A stretch of 64,000 nt of DNA from Pampus argenteus (lineage: Eukaryota > Chordata > Actinopteri > Scombriformes > Stromateidae): positions 19,811,001-19,875,000 of the forward strand of contig CM072877.1 of NCBI GenBank assembly GCA_036937835.1. The letters run 5' to 3'. This document shows positions 51,271-63,902 of the stretch, piece by piece (positions within the stretch are counted from its first letter, which is position 1; every line of letters starts with the position of its first letter). The notes beneath the pieces are model-generated. The model did no database searches and had not been told where the DNA came from. It saw only the letters and a program-made list of their open reading frames with translations. Both the position numbers and the translations under genes were made by a program.

Positions 51271-53698
51271 TCCTTGGTCATTTACACACCATAACTGGGC
51301 CTATTAACTAAACATCCCAAACCATGACATCATCTACCAAAACACACACTTATTTCTCAAAACTATAAACACTATTCTCTTGTTTTCACTCATATAGAAA
51401 GCACTGGCATTCAGTATCATTAACTCAAGTCATCACAGCTGGAACCCAATTAACAAACAATTCTCCAGGAGGAAAACAAGAAAAACCAATCAGACCTTTA
51501 GGGTGGATAAATAAATGGCTTGTTCCACAAACACAGATCCACAAAGACACAAACATAAGTAAGATTTCTATCTATTATCTATTATTTTGATGTATTCTTC
51601 GTTCTTTATCAGTTGCATATATTTACACTACATTTACTTTTTCACTGAATTTGAATTTGTTTTACTGCCGTACATTGAAGAAAATCAAAATTCACAAAAT
51701 GTAAACATGTGTTGTGTTTTTATATTGTCTTCATAATGTAAAATGGTTGTTCTTTATTGGTATCAGTATTGCTTTAAGGTTACCGGTATTGTAATTTTTT
51801 AAAAGATACACGGCTAAAGACAGCATAGCCTGGAAAACAAGGAAACAACACGCACATATTAACTCAATAAAATGGATTGATTGGCTGTTTTGAAAGAGAA
51901 AGAGATGAAACTAAATAAGACTTGGTAGTGGCGCTTGTTGCTGGTTGCTGGATGACAGTATTAAAGCTTCAGGTTATTGCAGGGTTCAGAGCTGAAGTAA
52001 TCTTAAACTCGGGAGCCTGCTGCAAACACAGAAAACATAACCTCTACAAACAGAGGCAAGACTAAGAGGTTTGTCTTAACTCCTACCTGTACTCAGCTCT
52101 GTATTGTGTTGTGTTTTCTGTTCCTGTGAGCTGTGGAAAATGTCTTTATACGAGTGGTTTCATTACAGTAGTACATGAACAGACTCGCTCATTATTTAAC
52201 TGTATTAATGATTATACTGTTATTAGTCATTCTTATGGATGCGTCATAGGATGAGTTATATGCTGATAAATAAAGCACATTTCAAACCATCACTTGATTG
52301 ATTACAGCATGCTCAGCTTAAACATGTTATAATGTGTGGGTGGAGGTTCAAAATAATGTGTTATTAATTTCCTTTGACAACAGACAATCACTGTAACTTG
52401 TCTGCAGGCTATTTAAAAGAAACAAGACGCTGATTAAACAATAGAGTTTGTGTGAACGGACGGAGGCACTGAGGTGAGCAGGGAGGGATCAGTGCAGATA
52501 AAAGAGATAAAAAAGATATCCAGGAATTAGATGAAAGTATGATGACGGCAGATGACAGAGGAAGAAGCAATTTGAGGACGAGGAACAGAAAAAGGAGGAA
52601 ATAGAGTACAGCGAGAGGAGATCAGGAAGATGAGATCAGATAGACGGAGAGGGTACACCAGATCAAACCTCCATTTATCTGTTTCCTGACTTTCTTTCTG
52701 ACTTTCTCTAAAGGACAGAGAAGTGTATTCGATGGAGGTTAAACCGGTGTCGCCCCGTCTAAATAGCCCATCGGAGGATTATTTGTGTCCCCTTAGAGGC
52801 TCAAACTGTCTGGAAAACTTCTTGATGGTAAAGAGTTACGGTGTGTTTGATGGCAGGAATAATAAAGCGGGTGATGAATCAGCTCTGACTCTTTTTTTTA
52901 TTTTATTCTTTTACAGCTCACTGACGTGCGTCTCGGGAGATATGTGGAAATTTGATTTATTGATTGTCTCACAATGATCCATCACTTTGCCACCGATGTG
53001 TAATGTTTGCTTGGTGTAAGGTGTAATATTTGTTGTTTGTCGGTCCATTAAGTTATGTTGGAGAGTGGCGATCATTACCCTGTTAGGTGTGTCTGACTCT
53101 GACTGAGACACAGCTTATTTCTCAACGGAGAAGAAAGAAGAAATCCTCAATATTTATATTCACAGAGGTCAAAACTCCAGCAACTCTTGTGGTATACAGA
53201 AGTTTACTGTCGAGCCACTGTGTTGTGTGTTGTGTGTTGTGGCCTTCATCAGAGTCATCATGAAACCAATGGCACGGGGTCATGTGACTTCAGGCCAATT
53301 GTTGTTGACTTCATCACTTCTTAAAAGTAAATGAATGTCTAACTTTTGTCAGAGAACAAATATGTGTGTCTATAGATGGTCTGTCTGTATTCTGTTTCTA
53401 TAATCAAGAGGAATTTATTTAAATATTAAATAGGTGATTATCAGTAATCATATTTATTAATATCTCACTTTCTGGTCTTGTTAAAGTTTTTTTTATTTCC
53501 TTTCAATAAAGATTTTTTTTTTCTAAATCTTAATACATAACCACAGTCTGTAATATTAATCTACTTGTTGCCATGGTGAAGGCTCCTTCCTTGTTCCTTG
53601 TGAAGTGGCGAGGGCATCCCATAATTTGGACATCCATTTATGACCTCCCCCTTCATTAGAGCAGCAGGTGGAAACTGATTTGAAGTGTGTGTGTTGGG

Positions 53699-53700
<2 letters not shown>
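51271..53700. other. Intron 2 DNA with candidate enhancer
   Basis: Bases about 52725-52900 are repeat-free and complex (CGATGGAGGTTAAACCGGTG; CATCGGAGGATTATTTG; AATAATAAAGCGGGTGATGA), a good conserved-element candidate. Around 51290-51560 is A/C-rich sequence that may be further transposon debris. No gene is seen. Confidence 0.4.

Positions 53701-53762
<62 letters not shown>
53701..53762. repeat. GT microsatellite
   Basis: About 31 GT units with one CG interruption. Confidence 0.95.
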
Positions 53763-53768
<6 letters not shown>

Positions 53769-53874
53769 TAGTGTATATGGTTATTTAACATTAAGTATCT
53801 TCATGGAGAAATAATTAGACATACTTACGATGTTTAAATATGTTAAAATGTGTTTCATGCACTACATTTATTCA

Positions 53875-53889
53875 CCACCAGGAGGCGGA
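53875..53889 (+). promoter_or_regulatory. CTCF-like motif
   Basis: CCACCAGGAGGCGGA fits the CTCF core closely. A sequence match only. Confidence 0.4.
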
Positions 53890-55494
53890 TACCCGATTTT
53901 CAACCTAAGTTTCTAAGAATCTGTATCGGGAAGAAGTCTTATTTTTTGTTCCTCTTATATTTCAATAAATGAAAAAAGACTAAGTCAAGTCGAACTGTGG
54001 ATGATTATTGCAACATGCAGTCTATCTGAAACACTCATATTACAGTTTTACTCTTCTTCTTCTAAGAGAAACTACACATATTAATTTCCTTTTTCCACCT
54101 GCGTTATTGTTCCAGCAAACTGAAAGACAAGGATGATGTGTTTTGGGCCTCCTTTAGTGAGTCAGCGTTCCTCAGAGATATTCAGGACAGATGCACTTTT
54201 CTGCATCAATAGTCGCTTCTCTGGAAGAGAAACGTAAGAAATGACTAATATCAGTGGAAGAAATAAAAACACTACTTCTATCACTAAATAAATGCTCTGA
54301 AGACAGATAGATGACATGAAAGGACCAACAGATAACATCCTCATATAACATTAAAAAGTGATTCGGCAGCTTCTTATCGAGAAACAGCAGGTCCAGTTAA
54401 CTCTTGGAGATGCAGGTGAAAGATGTCTGAGTGAGAAGATGATTCATCCCCCTTAAATCAATTTGTTACACTGAAAAAGCTTTGATTTAACAAAACACAC
54501 TTTCCATTGATTTTTAATCCCTTTGAGATACAGAACTGTAAACATCTCGGACAGAAAAAGTAAAAGTGAAACTGTTACATCAAAGGATTACAGATGATCA
54601 GACTGCACACGTGAAGCCTTTGTGTGGCTGCAAAACAACACAAATTGTTTATCTAAATGAAGTCTTTCTGGGAGGATGGAGAGCGGAGGAATTGGTGTGA
54701 ACTGTCCCTGGCGGGTCGCTCTGTCATTTCTTCACCTCTGCTCTGAGCTGCTGGTGGGACCAAAGCTCACTGACTACCTGGCCACAGAAATAACAACATG
54801 CAACGTCCACCATGGAGAGACAGAGAGGCCAGTCAGGTCAGGAGAGTCCACCTCTGGAGAGCAAACAGATGTGAAGACAGGTGACAGATGCTCCTCTTCG
54901 ATCATCTTTAGATACACAAGCAGCAGCTACAGGTGCAGAAACTATTCATCCATCACTATTTGATGAAGGCATACCACAAACCTGTCTCCACTCAGGTAAA
55001 GCAGGTGGATGGAGACACACCTGTTGACTTCAGCTCCCTCAAGTCACCTTCACTGACAGGTCAGAGACGTCGGATTCAGGGATTCAAAACTGACTGTCAC
55101 TAGTCTGAGAATGAAGGGACGGATTACTGTGTCACAATAAATTACATGTTTAACATTTATAACTATAACTATAAATGTTTATGATCACACATGTGACAAA
55201 GTGACTCAGCTCATCTTTTCTGTCCTGCTGGTTTCGTCATTAATCTACTGAATGAGTCTTTGGGGAATCTCTGAACTTTTATGTACCAACTGTTTTGGAC
55301 CTCGCTGCTTTGATCATCCAAGTTTACATCAAATGCAATTATGAAGCCATTAAGACAGTAATGTGGGAAGTAAACATCACAACTCCAATTATGATAATGT
55401 GACTTTGTAATCAGAATAAGCAAAGTTCTCTGTTTGTACTTTTATCGTTAGACACCAATTAGGACAATTACACACCGTGAGGATATGAACGAAT
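53890..55494. other. Intron 2 DNA with a possible Ig-V-like relic
   Basis: At 55060-55140 one frame reads D-S-K-L-T-V-T-S-L-R and, one frame over, E-N-E-G-T-D-Y-C-V. Together they resemble the L-T-x-x-S-L...D-x-G-x-Y-Y-C segment of V-type immunoglobulin domains. The match is short and frameshifted. The 95-residue frame at 54676-54963 just upstream has no secure homology. Confidence 0.25.
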
Positions 55495-55558
55495 GAACAA
55501 GTCAGCAGGTGAACAAGTCAGCAGGTGAACAAGTCAGCAGGTAAACAAGTCAGCAGGT
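55495..55558. repeat. 16-bp tandem repeat x4
   Basis: GAACAAGTCAGCAGGT is repeated four times with one substitution. Confidence 0.97.
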
Positions 55559-56129
55559 GAGACTTTGGGGATGAGGAGGCGTTTGGCTTCGTCCTGCTCA
55601 ACGTCCACGTCTTCGTCGTTTCTCCATCAGTCACAATGAGTTGAATCATTTCAATCCCTGTGATGTCCATCCTATCTGATCCGTTTCCTTATTTACTCAT
55701 TAATTCACTCACTACCTATATATATATATATATAACAGACACTCATCAGTTTACTCGTTAGTGAGCAGTAAGTTGAGTTTTTTGACACTTACTAAAGAAG
55801 CAATAAAAAGCTGCTGAAACAAATGTTTACACCCTGTTAAATCCAGTTTATAGAGCACCATTCAGACCCGAGGCGATTCTCAAGGACATAGACATACACA
55901 TGAAGTAGACATTAAGAAGACATTACGATTACGATTAAGACTAGACATTAAAAGCAATAAGAGAAAATACATTAAAATTGCATTTAAAAGACTATAAAGA
56001 TTAAAACAATCAAATAAATAGGTAAAGATTAAGAAGAAGATACATATTGAATTTATAGTAATGTTTAAATCATCATCAACTCAATGGATAGTCAGTGTTT
56101 AAGTCGTTGCTCACACTAGATTGCTGAAT

Positions 56130-56410
56130 CCTTTAGCTAATAGATCAGTGTACTTGGCATTGATGCTGATATTTCAGGCTTTAAGTATTCTGTCCAGTAA
56201 CGAGCATCTAATCACAGAGGTGCTCAGAGTTCACCGTGTTCAATTACACATTTAACACTGACATTGGAGTCAAATAAATGGCTAATTTAGCAGTCTGACT
56301 AATGACTGATGTGTTTAGCACGCGGGCTAATGAGTGAGCTGGAGGCTGATTAGTGTTGCTCCACAGAGAGACACCACTGTTTGCTGTTGACTCATCCCAT
56401 TCTCAGCTGC
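56130..56410. promoter_or_regulatory. Candidate conserved regulatory element
   Basis: Repeat-free and homeodomain-rich: AGCATCTAATCACAG, AATGGCTAATTTAGC, GGGCTAATGAGTGAGC and GGCTGATTAGTG lie within 180 bases. The strongest enhancer candidate inside gfra2 intron 2. Inference from motif density only. Confidence 0.35.
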
Positions 56411-56430
56411 CACACACACACACACACACA
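56411..56430. repeat. Short AC microsatellite
   Basis: Nine to ten AC units. Confidence 0.9.
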
Positions 56431-57194
56431 ACAATGGACAGTGGACAAGTATGTATATGGACGTTTGTCACAGAAGTGAATTCAGAATGAGATCTCGTAC
56501 AGTCATTTACGTCTCTGAGATGAGATGTTTTCTGAGTATGAATGAGTGGAGAAAAATGAAAAGAGGTGAAAAATGAGAAAAATGACTGCAGAGGATGACC
56601 TCAAGGAAATCCCGAGGAATGATTCTTAATCTCAAACTAAAAAACCCTCAATTTTAAAAAAAAATATAGTCAGAGCTGGAAAAAAAGTTGTGAACCTCTG
56701 TCTCTGAAAGATCAACACACTGCAACTCCAGAAAACAAAGAAAACAAATTCACCAACACATGTGAAGCATTCAGACAAAATGAGACAAAAACTGCAATTT
56801 GATTCTGAATCTGAAAACCTCATTCACATTAAAAAGGCTCAAAAAACACTCGTACAGTCCTTAAAACATTCCTTAAAATGACCCAAAAGACCGACTTTAC
56901 TTTATTTAAGGGTCACAGGTCAAAAAGTTGTGAACCACAGATGGTTTTCAGATGAAATCCTTTCATTGCTCTGAAGTCAGCAGCGCTCACATTTCAACAG
57001 CAACTATTCAGCAGAGAGATTTGAGTTGTTCTCCTTCACACTCGACTGAGAGCTGTGAAAGAGAAGAAGATGTTGATCTGAACTTCATGAAAGGATTTAT
57101 GATGAGAAACTGCTTCGCTTAATGAGCCCTCATGGGTACAAAACACTAACACAGTGTGTACTATGGCAGCATGTGTTTTATGTATAGTAGGGCT

Positions 57195-57225
<31 letters not shown>

Positions 57226-57242
57226 CACACACACACACACAC
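57195..57242. repeat. AC microsatellite
   Basis: About 23 AC units, one GC interruption. Confidence 0.95.
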
Positions 57243-57371
57243 AGTGTTAATTACAGTGATTATGGCTGAAATTATTCTCAGTTTCTTATTTGGTGACGCT
57301 CAGCTGAGTATGTGTGTACTCATTAAGGATAAAGAAAACAAATCTTCTTCCCCTCCCTCTCCACCCCCAGT

Positions 57372-57374
<3 letters not shown>

Positions 57375-57404
<30 letters not shown>
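57375..57404. repeat. AC microsatellite
   Basis: About 15 AC units. Confidence 0.95.
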
Positions 57405-57406
<2 letters not shown>

Positions 57407-57523
57407 AACAGTAATAATAACTGGTTTAGCCTCTGTGGCTTCAATTTGTTTTCTCATAAAACTTTTCATCTTGGAGAGGCCTGATTGCTCAGTTAACATC
57501 AACAATGACCACATGTGGAGAAC

Positions 57524-57660
57524 AGAGAGGAGGATGAGGAGGATGAGGAGGAGGATGAGGAGGATGAGGAGGATGAGGAGGAGGAGGAGGAGGAGGAGGA
57601 TGAGGAGGATGAGGAAGAGGAGGAGGATGAGGAGGAGGATGAGGAGGATGAGGAGGAACC
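57524..57660. repeat. GAGGAT/GAGGAG purine minisatellite
   Basis: About 137 bases made of GAGGAT and GAGGAG hexamers, almost pure purine apart from the regular T. It gives R-R-M-R on one strand and P-P-H-P on the other; neither is a gene. Confidence 0.97.
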
Positions 57661-58579
57661 GAGGAGTGGAATGACAAGACAGTAGAGGAGAGACTGTATC
57701 TAGGAATGCTGCCTGCAAGTCAACAGTCAGGGCTTCAAACATCACAAACATCTTATATTTGATGATGGGACAATTACAGGGAGTGTTGTATTACGGTAGT
57801 GTGTGTAGCATTCATGCTCTCGAGTTTCTTCTTGTGTGTTTATAGTGAGTCAGTCAGCACTAAACGTGTTTGTTAGCTCGGTTGAACTTGCAGGAGGTTT
57901 TGACGACTCGTGTAACGTGTCTTTCTGCCGCGGAGGAGATAAATTCATGACGAGTAAAATGCAGAAACACAGCGAGAATTGAATCATCTGTCAAACAGCT
58001 GAGAATCACTGCTGTCACAGGTGATAAACTACAGTCTGAAATGGTAAAGGACTATAGAGAGCGTGAGTGGTAGACAAGATACACATGTAAAAAGCTGTTG
58101 GAAGATGTAACACATACAACAGAAATACCATGTGTTCATTTTGTAAATCATCTCAATAAACATGAAATAAAACAGGGTGAATCTAACATTATTTATTTAA
58201 AGGAAAACAAAGATAAAGAGAACAAAAGAGGAGAAAAGACAGGAAAGATCAATAATTAATAGGTGCTTAATTGATGCCGCAGCACTTAAATAGATGAGAA
58301 AAAAGTTGTGACGAGACAGAAAATAGAAAGATATATGTGAGAGTGTCTGGAGGTTTCAGAGGGCGGACACATTCGCCTCCACTGTCAGGAATAATTAAAA
58401 AGGAGCAACGAAAGGAGTGAAAGCTGAGAGGAGCAGCAACTAAGCACTTTGTCATTTCTCAAACTCAGCTTATTAAACCAAGAACACACTTTCTACTGCA
58501 CATGCATGCAGGCTGAATGCATGTATGGAGCTCTGATTCATACAGAGAGTTTCATCCTTTCTCCAATCACAACGGTGTG
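57661..58579. other. Intron 2 DNA, nothing recognised
   Basis: Unique AT-rich sequence. Confidence 0.5.
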
Positions 58580-58855
58580 TATCTGAAAGTAACTAAGTAC
58601 ATTTACTCAAGTACTGTTTTATACTTCACAAACAGATCTGTGTATCAGAACTTTGTTTCTTCTTCTTTCCTCTCCCATTAATCATCTCACGACCCCTCAG
58701 ATTTATCTGGTGACCCTTTGGAGGACCCCGACCCCTAGGTTGGGAACCACTGGACTAAACTATCTAACTGTATATAAAGTAGTTGAAACTAGCTCCACCT
58801 CCAGCAGCTACAACAGTAACATGCTGCTCTAACACTGATGCTTCAGTATGTAAAT
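58580..58855 (+). mobile_element. Composite hAT-type repeat, copy C
   Basis: 58586-58625 (AAGTAACTAAGTACATTTAC, TCAAGTACTG) is an end of the AGTAC-rich MITE; 58634-58850 is nearly identical to 774-990 and keeps the TTGGGAACCACTG junction. Confidence 0.75.
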
Positions 58856-59339
58856 GATCTCAGTACTTCTCTCATCACTTTTTTAAGAACATTTATTTCA
58901 TAATCATATAAAACAACATCAACTGTAAAACAATATAATCAGAACGACATCGTTTCTGTACAGGAGATGAACACATGCAGCAGTCACATCATGTTCTCAT
59001 TTAAATTTCATGCTCACCCGATCGTTTAATGATTCCACGCTCACTGTTTCACCTGAAGGTTAATCATCAATAACGTGTTCTTGAATTATGAGCCACCTTG
59101 AAACCATGAGAGTGTGACAAGTGGAGAGCGTATAAACAGAGAGATACGGTGTGTTAGTGAACAGGTAATCCAACCTGAGAGGAGGCGGTGAGGAGGCCCT
59201 CATGATAAACACAGCAGATGTTTATGTATGGAGTTGTAATAGTGATTTTACCTGTAGGCAGGGACACACACTCTGCTGCTGACTGAGGCTGTGCACATAC
59301 CTGAAGACACACTGCTCAGGTCTAAGGAAAATATGAAGA

Positions 59340-59665
59340 GTGATGCGGCTTTAACCACCTGCAGCTTAACGTCAGCCAGACAAAGGAGTTAGAGGTGGAC
59401 TTTAATCACCCTACACACCTATTTCATCCAATGTGGAGACTATAAGACCCTGGGAGTAACTAGACAACAAGCTGGATGGGGCTTAAAACACTAATGCTGA
59501 TGGTAAGAAGAGCCAGAGCGAAGCCACCGTTGTTCAGGCAGCACTATGCTGAGGTTTCCTGTGCTGTCGTGTGCTGGAGCAGCAGAATAAGAGACATCAA
59601 CAGAATCAACAAGCTCATCACGATGTGGGTTGAACTGGAGTCGGACGGTGGTTTCAGAGAGTAGG
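59340..59665 (+). mobile_element. Decayed L2/Rex-type LINE, end of reverse-transcriptase ORF
   Basis: NHLQLNVSQTKELEVDF at 59353-59403, then DYKTLGV (59438-59458), then CAVVCWSSRIRDINRINKL (about 59560-59616). These are consecutive blocks downstream of YADD in CR1/L2-group retrotransposons (family forms: L-Q-L-N-x-x-K-T-K-E-L-V-V-D-F, Y-K-Y-L-G-V, Y-A-V-V-C-W). Gaps and frameshifts show it is dead. Confidence 0.8.
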
Positions 59666-61563
59666 ATGCTGCTTCAACACAGACAATGACACTGACAGTT
59701 ACTCATGGACCTGATCACTATACAGATCTGATTTAGTTTTAGTTCTTTTGATTTCAGATGGATGTTGTTCTCTTCTGTTTGTTTTCTTAATCATCTGCTG
59801 ACGGAGGAAAGTTTCTCTGAGCTCACGTGTGCCTACGAGCATCCAGTGAAGAAGGAGCCATCTCATTGAGTTTTTCTTTTGCTCGAAAAAAACAAATCAT
59901 TTCCCAGATTACATTCAGAGATAATGTTTTTACTTCCAACAACAGCGAAATGACCGGTCTTAAAGGTCCTATATCGACTCTTAGGCTTGTTTTACGTCCA
60001 GTTTTAAATGTTTACATCCTTTACATTCACTGTCATCATAAAGGACACACTGCTTCCTGCTTTGTTCTGGACTGTCTCCCCTCATGTTAAGGACCCAAAA
60101 AGCAGCTCCTCCAAATGCTGCTGCCAGTAATTGCAGACACAGAGCAATACTTTCCCCAATACCGCTGCCCTTGTCCACCGGATTCCTTTGATCTGCCTCA
60201 GCACCAATCTATGGCCATTACCCTGACTGCAAAAAATAGACACAAGCACTCATATCCTGCATTTATTTAGAGAGGTTGCTACTTTAAAACCTTGAGAAGG
60301 AATTCAAAATATCTGCCTTTCTGTTTTATTCCCCCCATAAACACCATCGTTACCTGCAACATGAAAAGAAACGTCAGTCAGTGTAAACATGTCAGGTATA
60401 ACATAGGTATGTTGTAACCTTGTATTATTTTCCTCTGTGAAGGTAAATTAGCTGAAACTCCTGTGTTGTGATGAGCTTGACTCTATAAGCAGGAGCCAGC
60501 GAAGCAGTGGGAGGCGCATCGCTGCTCAGTGCCAGACAAATGCTCATAGGTGGCAAATGATTGCAGAGAAATTTAGGGCAGTGCTGCAACACAACTGGAG
60601 TAAATCAGCAGCTAATGTGCAGTGCAAAGATTAAAGACAAAACACCAAATGAACAGAAGTTGTTAGTGTTGAGATCCTGGCACAGCACACAGTGTGAACG
60701 CAGCTACTCTCTGCTGAATGTCCTGAAGGATGAAGGGAAATGTTGCCTGTTGGGAGCAAGCTACCATAATCCTGCAGTCCATGTCCTGTTAAAGGTAGAA
60801 AGAAAACGAGCTCTTTGATCAGAACTCATGCATCAACGCCACATTGAGTATTTCTGGAGTTACTTTCCAGAGTTTAGACTGCTGCGCTGCGTTACAGCTT
60901 CAGGCCAGTAAACTTTAGAGTCAGAAAGCAAACAGTCTCAGAGAGAGATTTCCTTTAAATTTAATGACAAATCAACTGAAAATATTAAAATAAATCTCTA
61001 TGCAGATGTTAACACACAAAATACAACTGTAATATAAATACAGCAGTGATTCAATATGGTGCAGTATGTATATAAAAAGACAATATTAGGGCTAATAAGG
61101 AGGAAATTATTGATCTGATGTGAATGAAGTTCTGATCCTGTAGAACGAACACGTCTCACACTGATTGTACCGACTGGAGCTTTTTTCCTCACAACCTTTT
61201 TTGTTTCATTTTGTCATTGAGTTACTTTTCTTTACTATTAAATAATGAAGGTTTAAATCTATCTGAAGGTGAACAAACAATAAACTCTTATCACACCAGC
61301 TGCAGGCTGGTAAACAATAAAGGCAACAGGCTCTTTGGGTTAACCCACCACCACCACCACTCTTTACATCTGTCATTAATGCATCTTAACATGTTGAAAT
61401 GGAGCTTGACACAGGCCAAACACATGTGTCTATACGCACATGCATATGATCAGTATGAAATAAAGTCTATGTGAAGCACTGTGTGGTATTTTGCTCAGCA
61501 GTAAAATACCATACTGATATCAATTTTAGTCATGACAACAGATGTCAGTGGCAAAGTGACTAC
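59666..61563. other. Intron 2 DNA with a short hairpin
   Basis: No gene is seen. GGTATTTTGCT-CAGC-AGTAAAATACC at 61485-61510 is an 11-bp hairpin with one mismatch. Confidence 0.5.
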
Positions 61564-61591
61564 CACACACACACACACACACACACACACA
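61564..61591. repeat. AC microsatellite
   Basis: Fourteen AC units. Confidence 0.95.
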
Positions 61592-62773
61592 AAGTACATA
61601 ACATTATATCCCTCCAGCTGCTTACCAGATGCATGTATCATTCTGCACATATGCTGTGTGTGGGAGAAAGCATGCAGCTTTAATTTAGGCATCACTATAG
61701 AAATGCTGCTAATGCATACAGCATGTGATGTGACAGTAATATGCAACGTGTGCAGCACACCCCCGTAGTGTGAGGTAAAGAACACAGACCTATGTAAAGA
61801 TCACAATAAGACATGTTCAACACGCTTCATGCTAACAGGGACTGAAAAATAACTACATAGAGAAGGTGGCGTTTTTCTGCATGTGTAAGCGTGTGGTGGG
61901 TTGTTGCATGTATTGATTCCTATGTTACATGCTGCACTTTAAAGCTGCTCATTACATTTTATTGTAAACAAACACAAGTTATGTTTGTTGCGAGAAATCA
62001 GAAACTCCACAGGGTCCACTTAATGTCAAATCTATCGTATGAATAAAATCACCTCTGGAGAGTTTATTAGTTAGAAATACTCTTTTGTTTAAATATTAAC
62101 CCGTAATTCAAATCTGAGCCGTGCAGATGTTGGTTTGGAGGGACGAAGTGCATGAATGTGTGTGTGCTTGTTTATTGTTAATGTTGCTGCAGTAGAAAGA
62201 CGACTGAAGGTTCATGATAAGCTCCCTGCTGTCTCCTTCTGTTTGTCCTCGAGTGACGTTTAGCTATTTCTACTTGCTGTTTGTCTCCTTGCTGCAGCAG
62301 CACAATACTATGATATGAATGTATGATGTTGTCTGTGGTTTAATAAAAACATCAGAGCAGTGGAGTACTAAAACATATTTTTTCAGACATATACAGTATT
62401 TTTTTTATGTGTTTGTCCCATTTTACATCAGAAATTTAAAGTTTGATTGATCCCTAAATTATTTAATATATTATATAAAACTGATTGTGTCCCAATATGT
62501 CATCATCCATCAGTGTCCATCATCACCCTCAGTGTGAGCTGCGACTCTTCTGTAAAAAGAGCAAAAACACAGTAGGGTTCAGTTAAGGATGTCTTTCACC
62601 TTTTACGAAGTTAAATTCAGAGATGTTCAAATCTTTCTTCTTTTTGTTTTGGCTGTTTTATTTTGGTTTGTTTGTTTTAAAAAAATCATTTTCATAAATC
62701 ATTATGTCTGTTTTCTGTCTTTTTATATTGATTTCTTATCTGAATGTAATTTTACAACTACTTTGTTGTTGAA

Positions 62774-62860
62774 AGCAGTAGTGGAAGAAGTATTCAGATC
62801 CTTGGTAAGTATTCTGAGCTTGATGTAGTTAAAGTACTGCAGTAAAAATAGGTCATGAGT
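62774..62860. mobile_element. hAT-type teleost MITE end
   Basis: GCAGTAGTGGAAGAAGTATT followed by CAGATCCTTGG is the left end of the AGTAC-rich MITE also sampled at 4.1, 31.9 and 38.3 kb; TAAAGTACTGCAGTAAAAAT follows at about 62831. Confidence 0.65.
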
Positions 62861-63855
62861 TTTCTTCTAACTCTAAACAGCAGCACAGATCAGACTGATG
62901 GGAAAGAGACTCGTTACCATCACAATACATCTACAGAGAAACGCTCTGCAGAAAGACACAAATCAATGCAACATAATACAACTCATATAAAATGAAGTGT
63001 GATGAGTACACAATGAGCCAAAGTGAGCTTATTTCATTATAGTGACTTTCATTTCCTGCTGATTTACAGACACGCACTCAGCGGCTTTTGTTTCACAACC
63101 TTGATGCTTTGCAGAAACAAGAACACAATGTCTTCTTAAAGCTCAGAAAACAGGAGAAATGATGACAGCGGGGCCTCACGCAGACCTCGGCTCAGTGTGG
63201 GCGGTGTTTAAAGGAAAATCGCTCCCTGAACGATCGCACTGAAATCACAGCCTTGAGATGATCAAAACTGTCACATTGTCAGATGGTGACACTATTTTTA
63301 CACAAGTTTAAAGAAATAAAGTTAAAGTGTGCACACATGCACGTCTCCCACTGACCCGCTAGGCATGATGCTAATTGTTCTTACGTTAAACTCCTTTGAC
63401 TTGTGCGTAAAAGTTTACTTGTTTTGATATTTAACGGTGGAGCTAGATGGTGTTTTAGTCTCCTCATGCCTCATCATGTGACTTATGGATCATGTAAATT
63501 GGTTTATGATGGGCATGCAGGAAACATATCAGGCTACAAAATCATCTGATCCTGTTTATTTTGTTATTTGGAATTTGAATTGCTGATTATTTCTTTCATT
63601 TCTCATCTTTCAATCACTTCAGTGTGTAACAACAATTTTACACAAAATCTAAGGAACAACATGAGCAGAGAAAGGAATATATTTATTAAAACTAGAGAGT
63701 GGGTGTTTGCCATCATAAATATTATTTTGAGATATTACATTTAAAATGTGATGTAAGCTGCTTTTACACGGCAGCTTGGGCCATTTGACTTTGAAGGTAG
63801 TTTCCAGGTAGAAGCAGATGGTCAGGTGTGTACCTGGCATCACAGACAAAGCTGC

Positions 63856-63860
<5 letters not shown>

Positions 63861-63900
<40 letters not shown>
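63861..63900. repeat. GT microsatellite at the end of intron 2
   Basis: Exactly 20 GT units, ending 41 bases before exon 3, just upstream of the pyrimidine tract. In RNA this is a (UG)20 tract, a preferred TDP-43 ligand, and it is complementary to the AC tracts near the donor. Confidence 0.97.

Positions 63901-63902
<2 letters not shown>

Noticed and set aside
57371..57751. 126-residue and shorter frames rich in L-I-L-L, R-R-M-R or P-P-H-P
   Set aside because: Produced by the GAGGAT/GAGGAG repeat and an AC tract.
59981..60178. 65-residue minus-strand frame (G-A-A-F-W-V-like hydrophobic segment)
   Set aside because: No family recognised; isolated in intron DNA next to retroelement debris.
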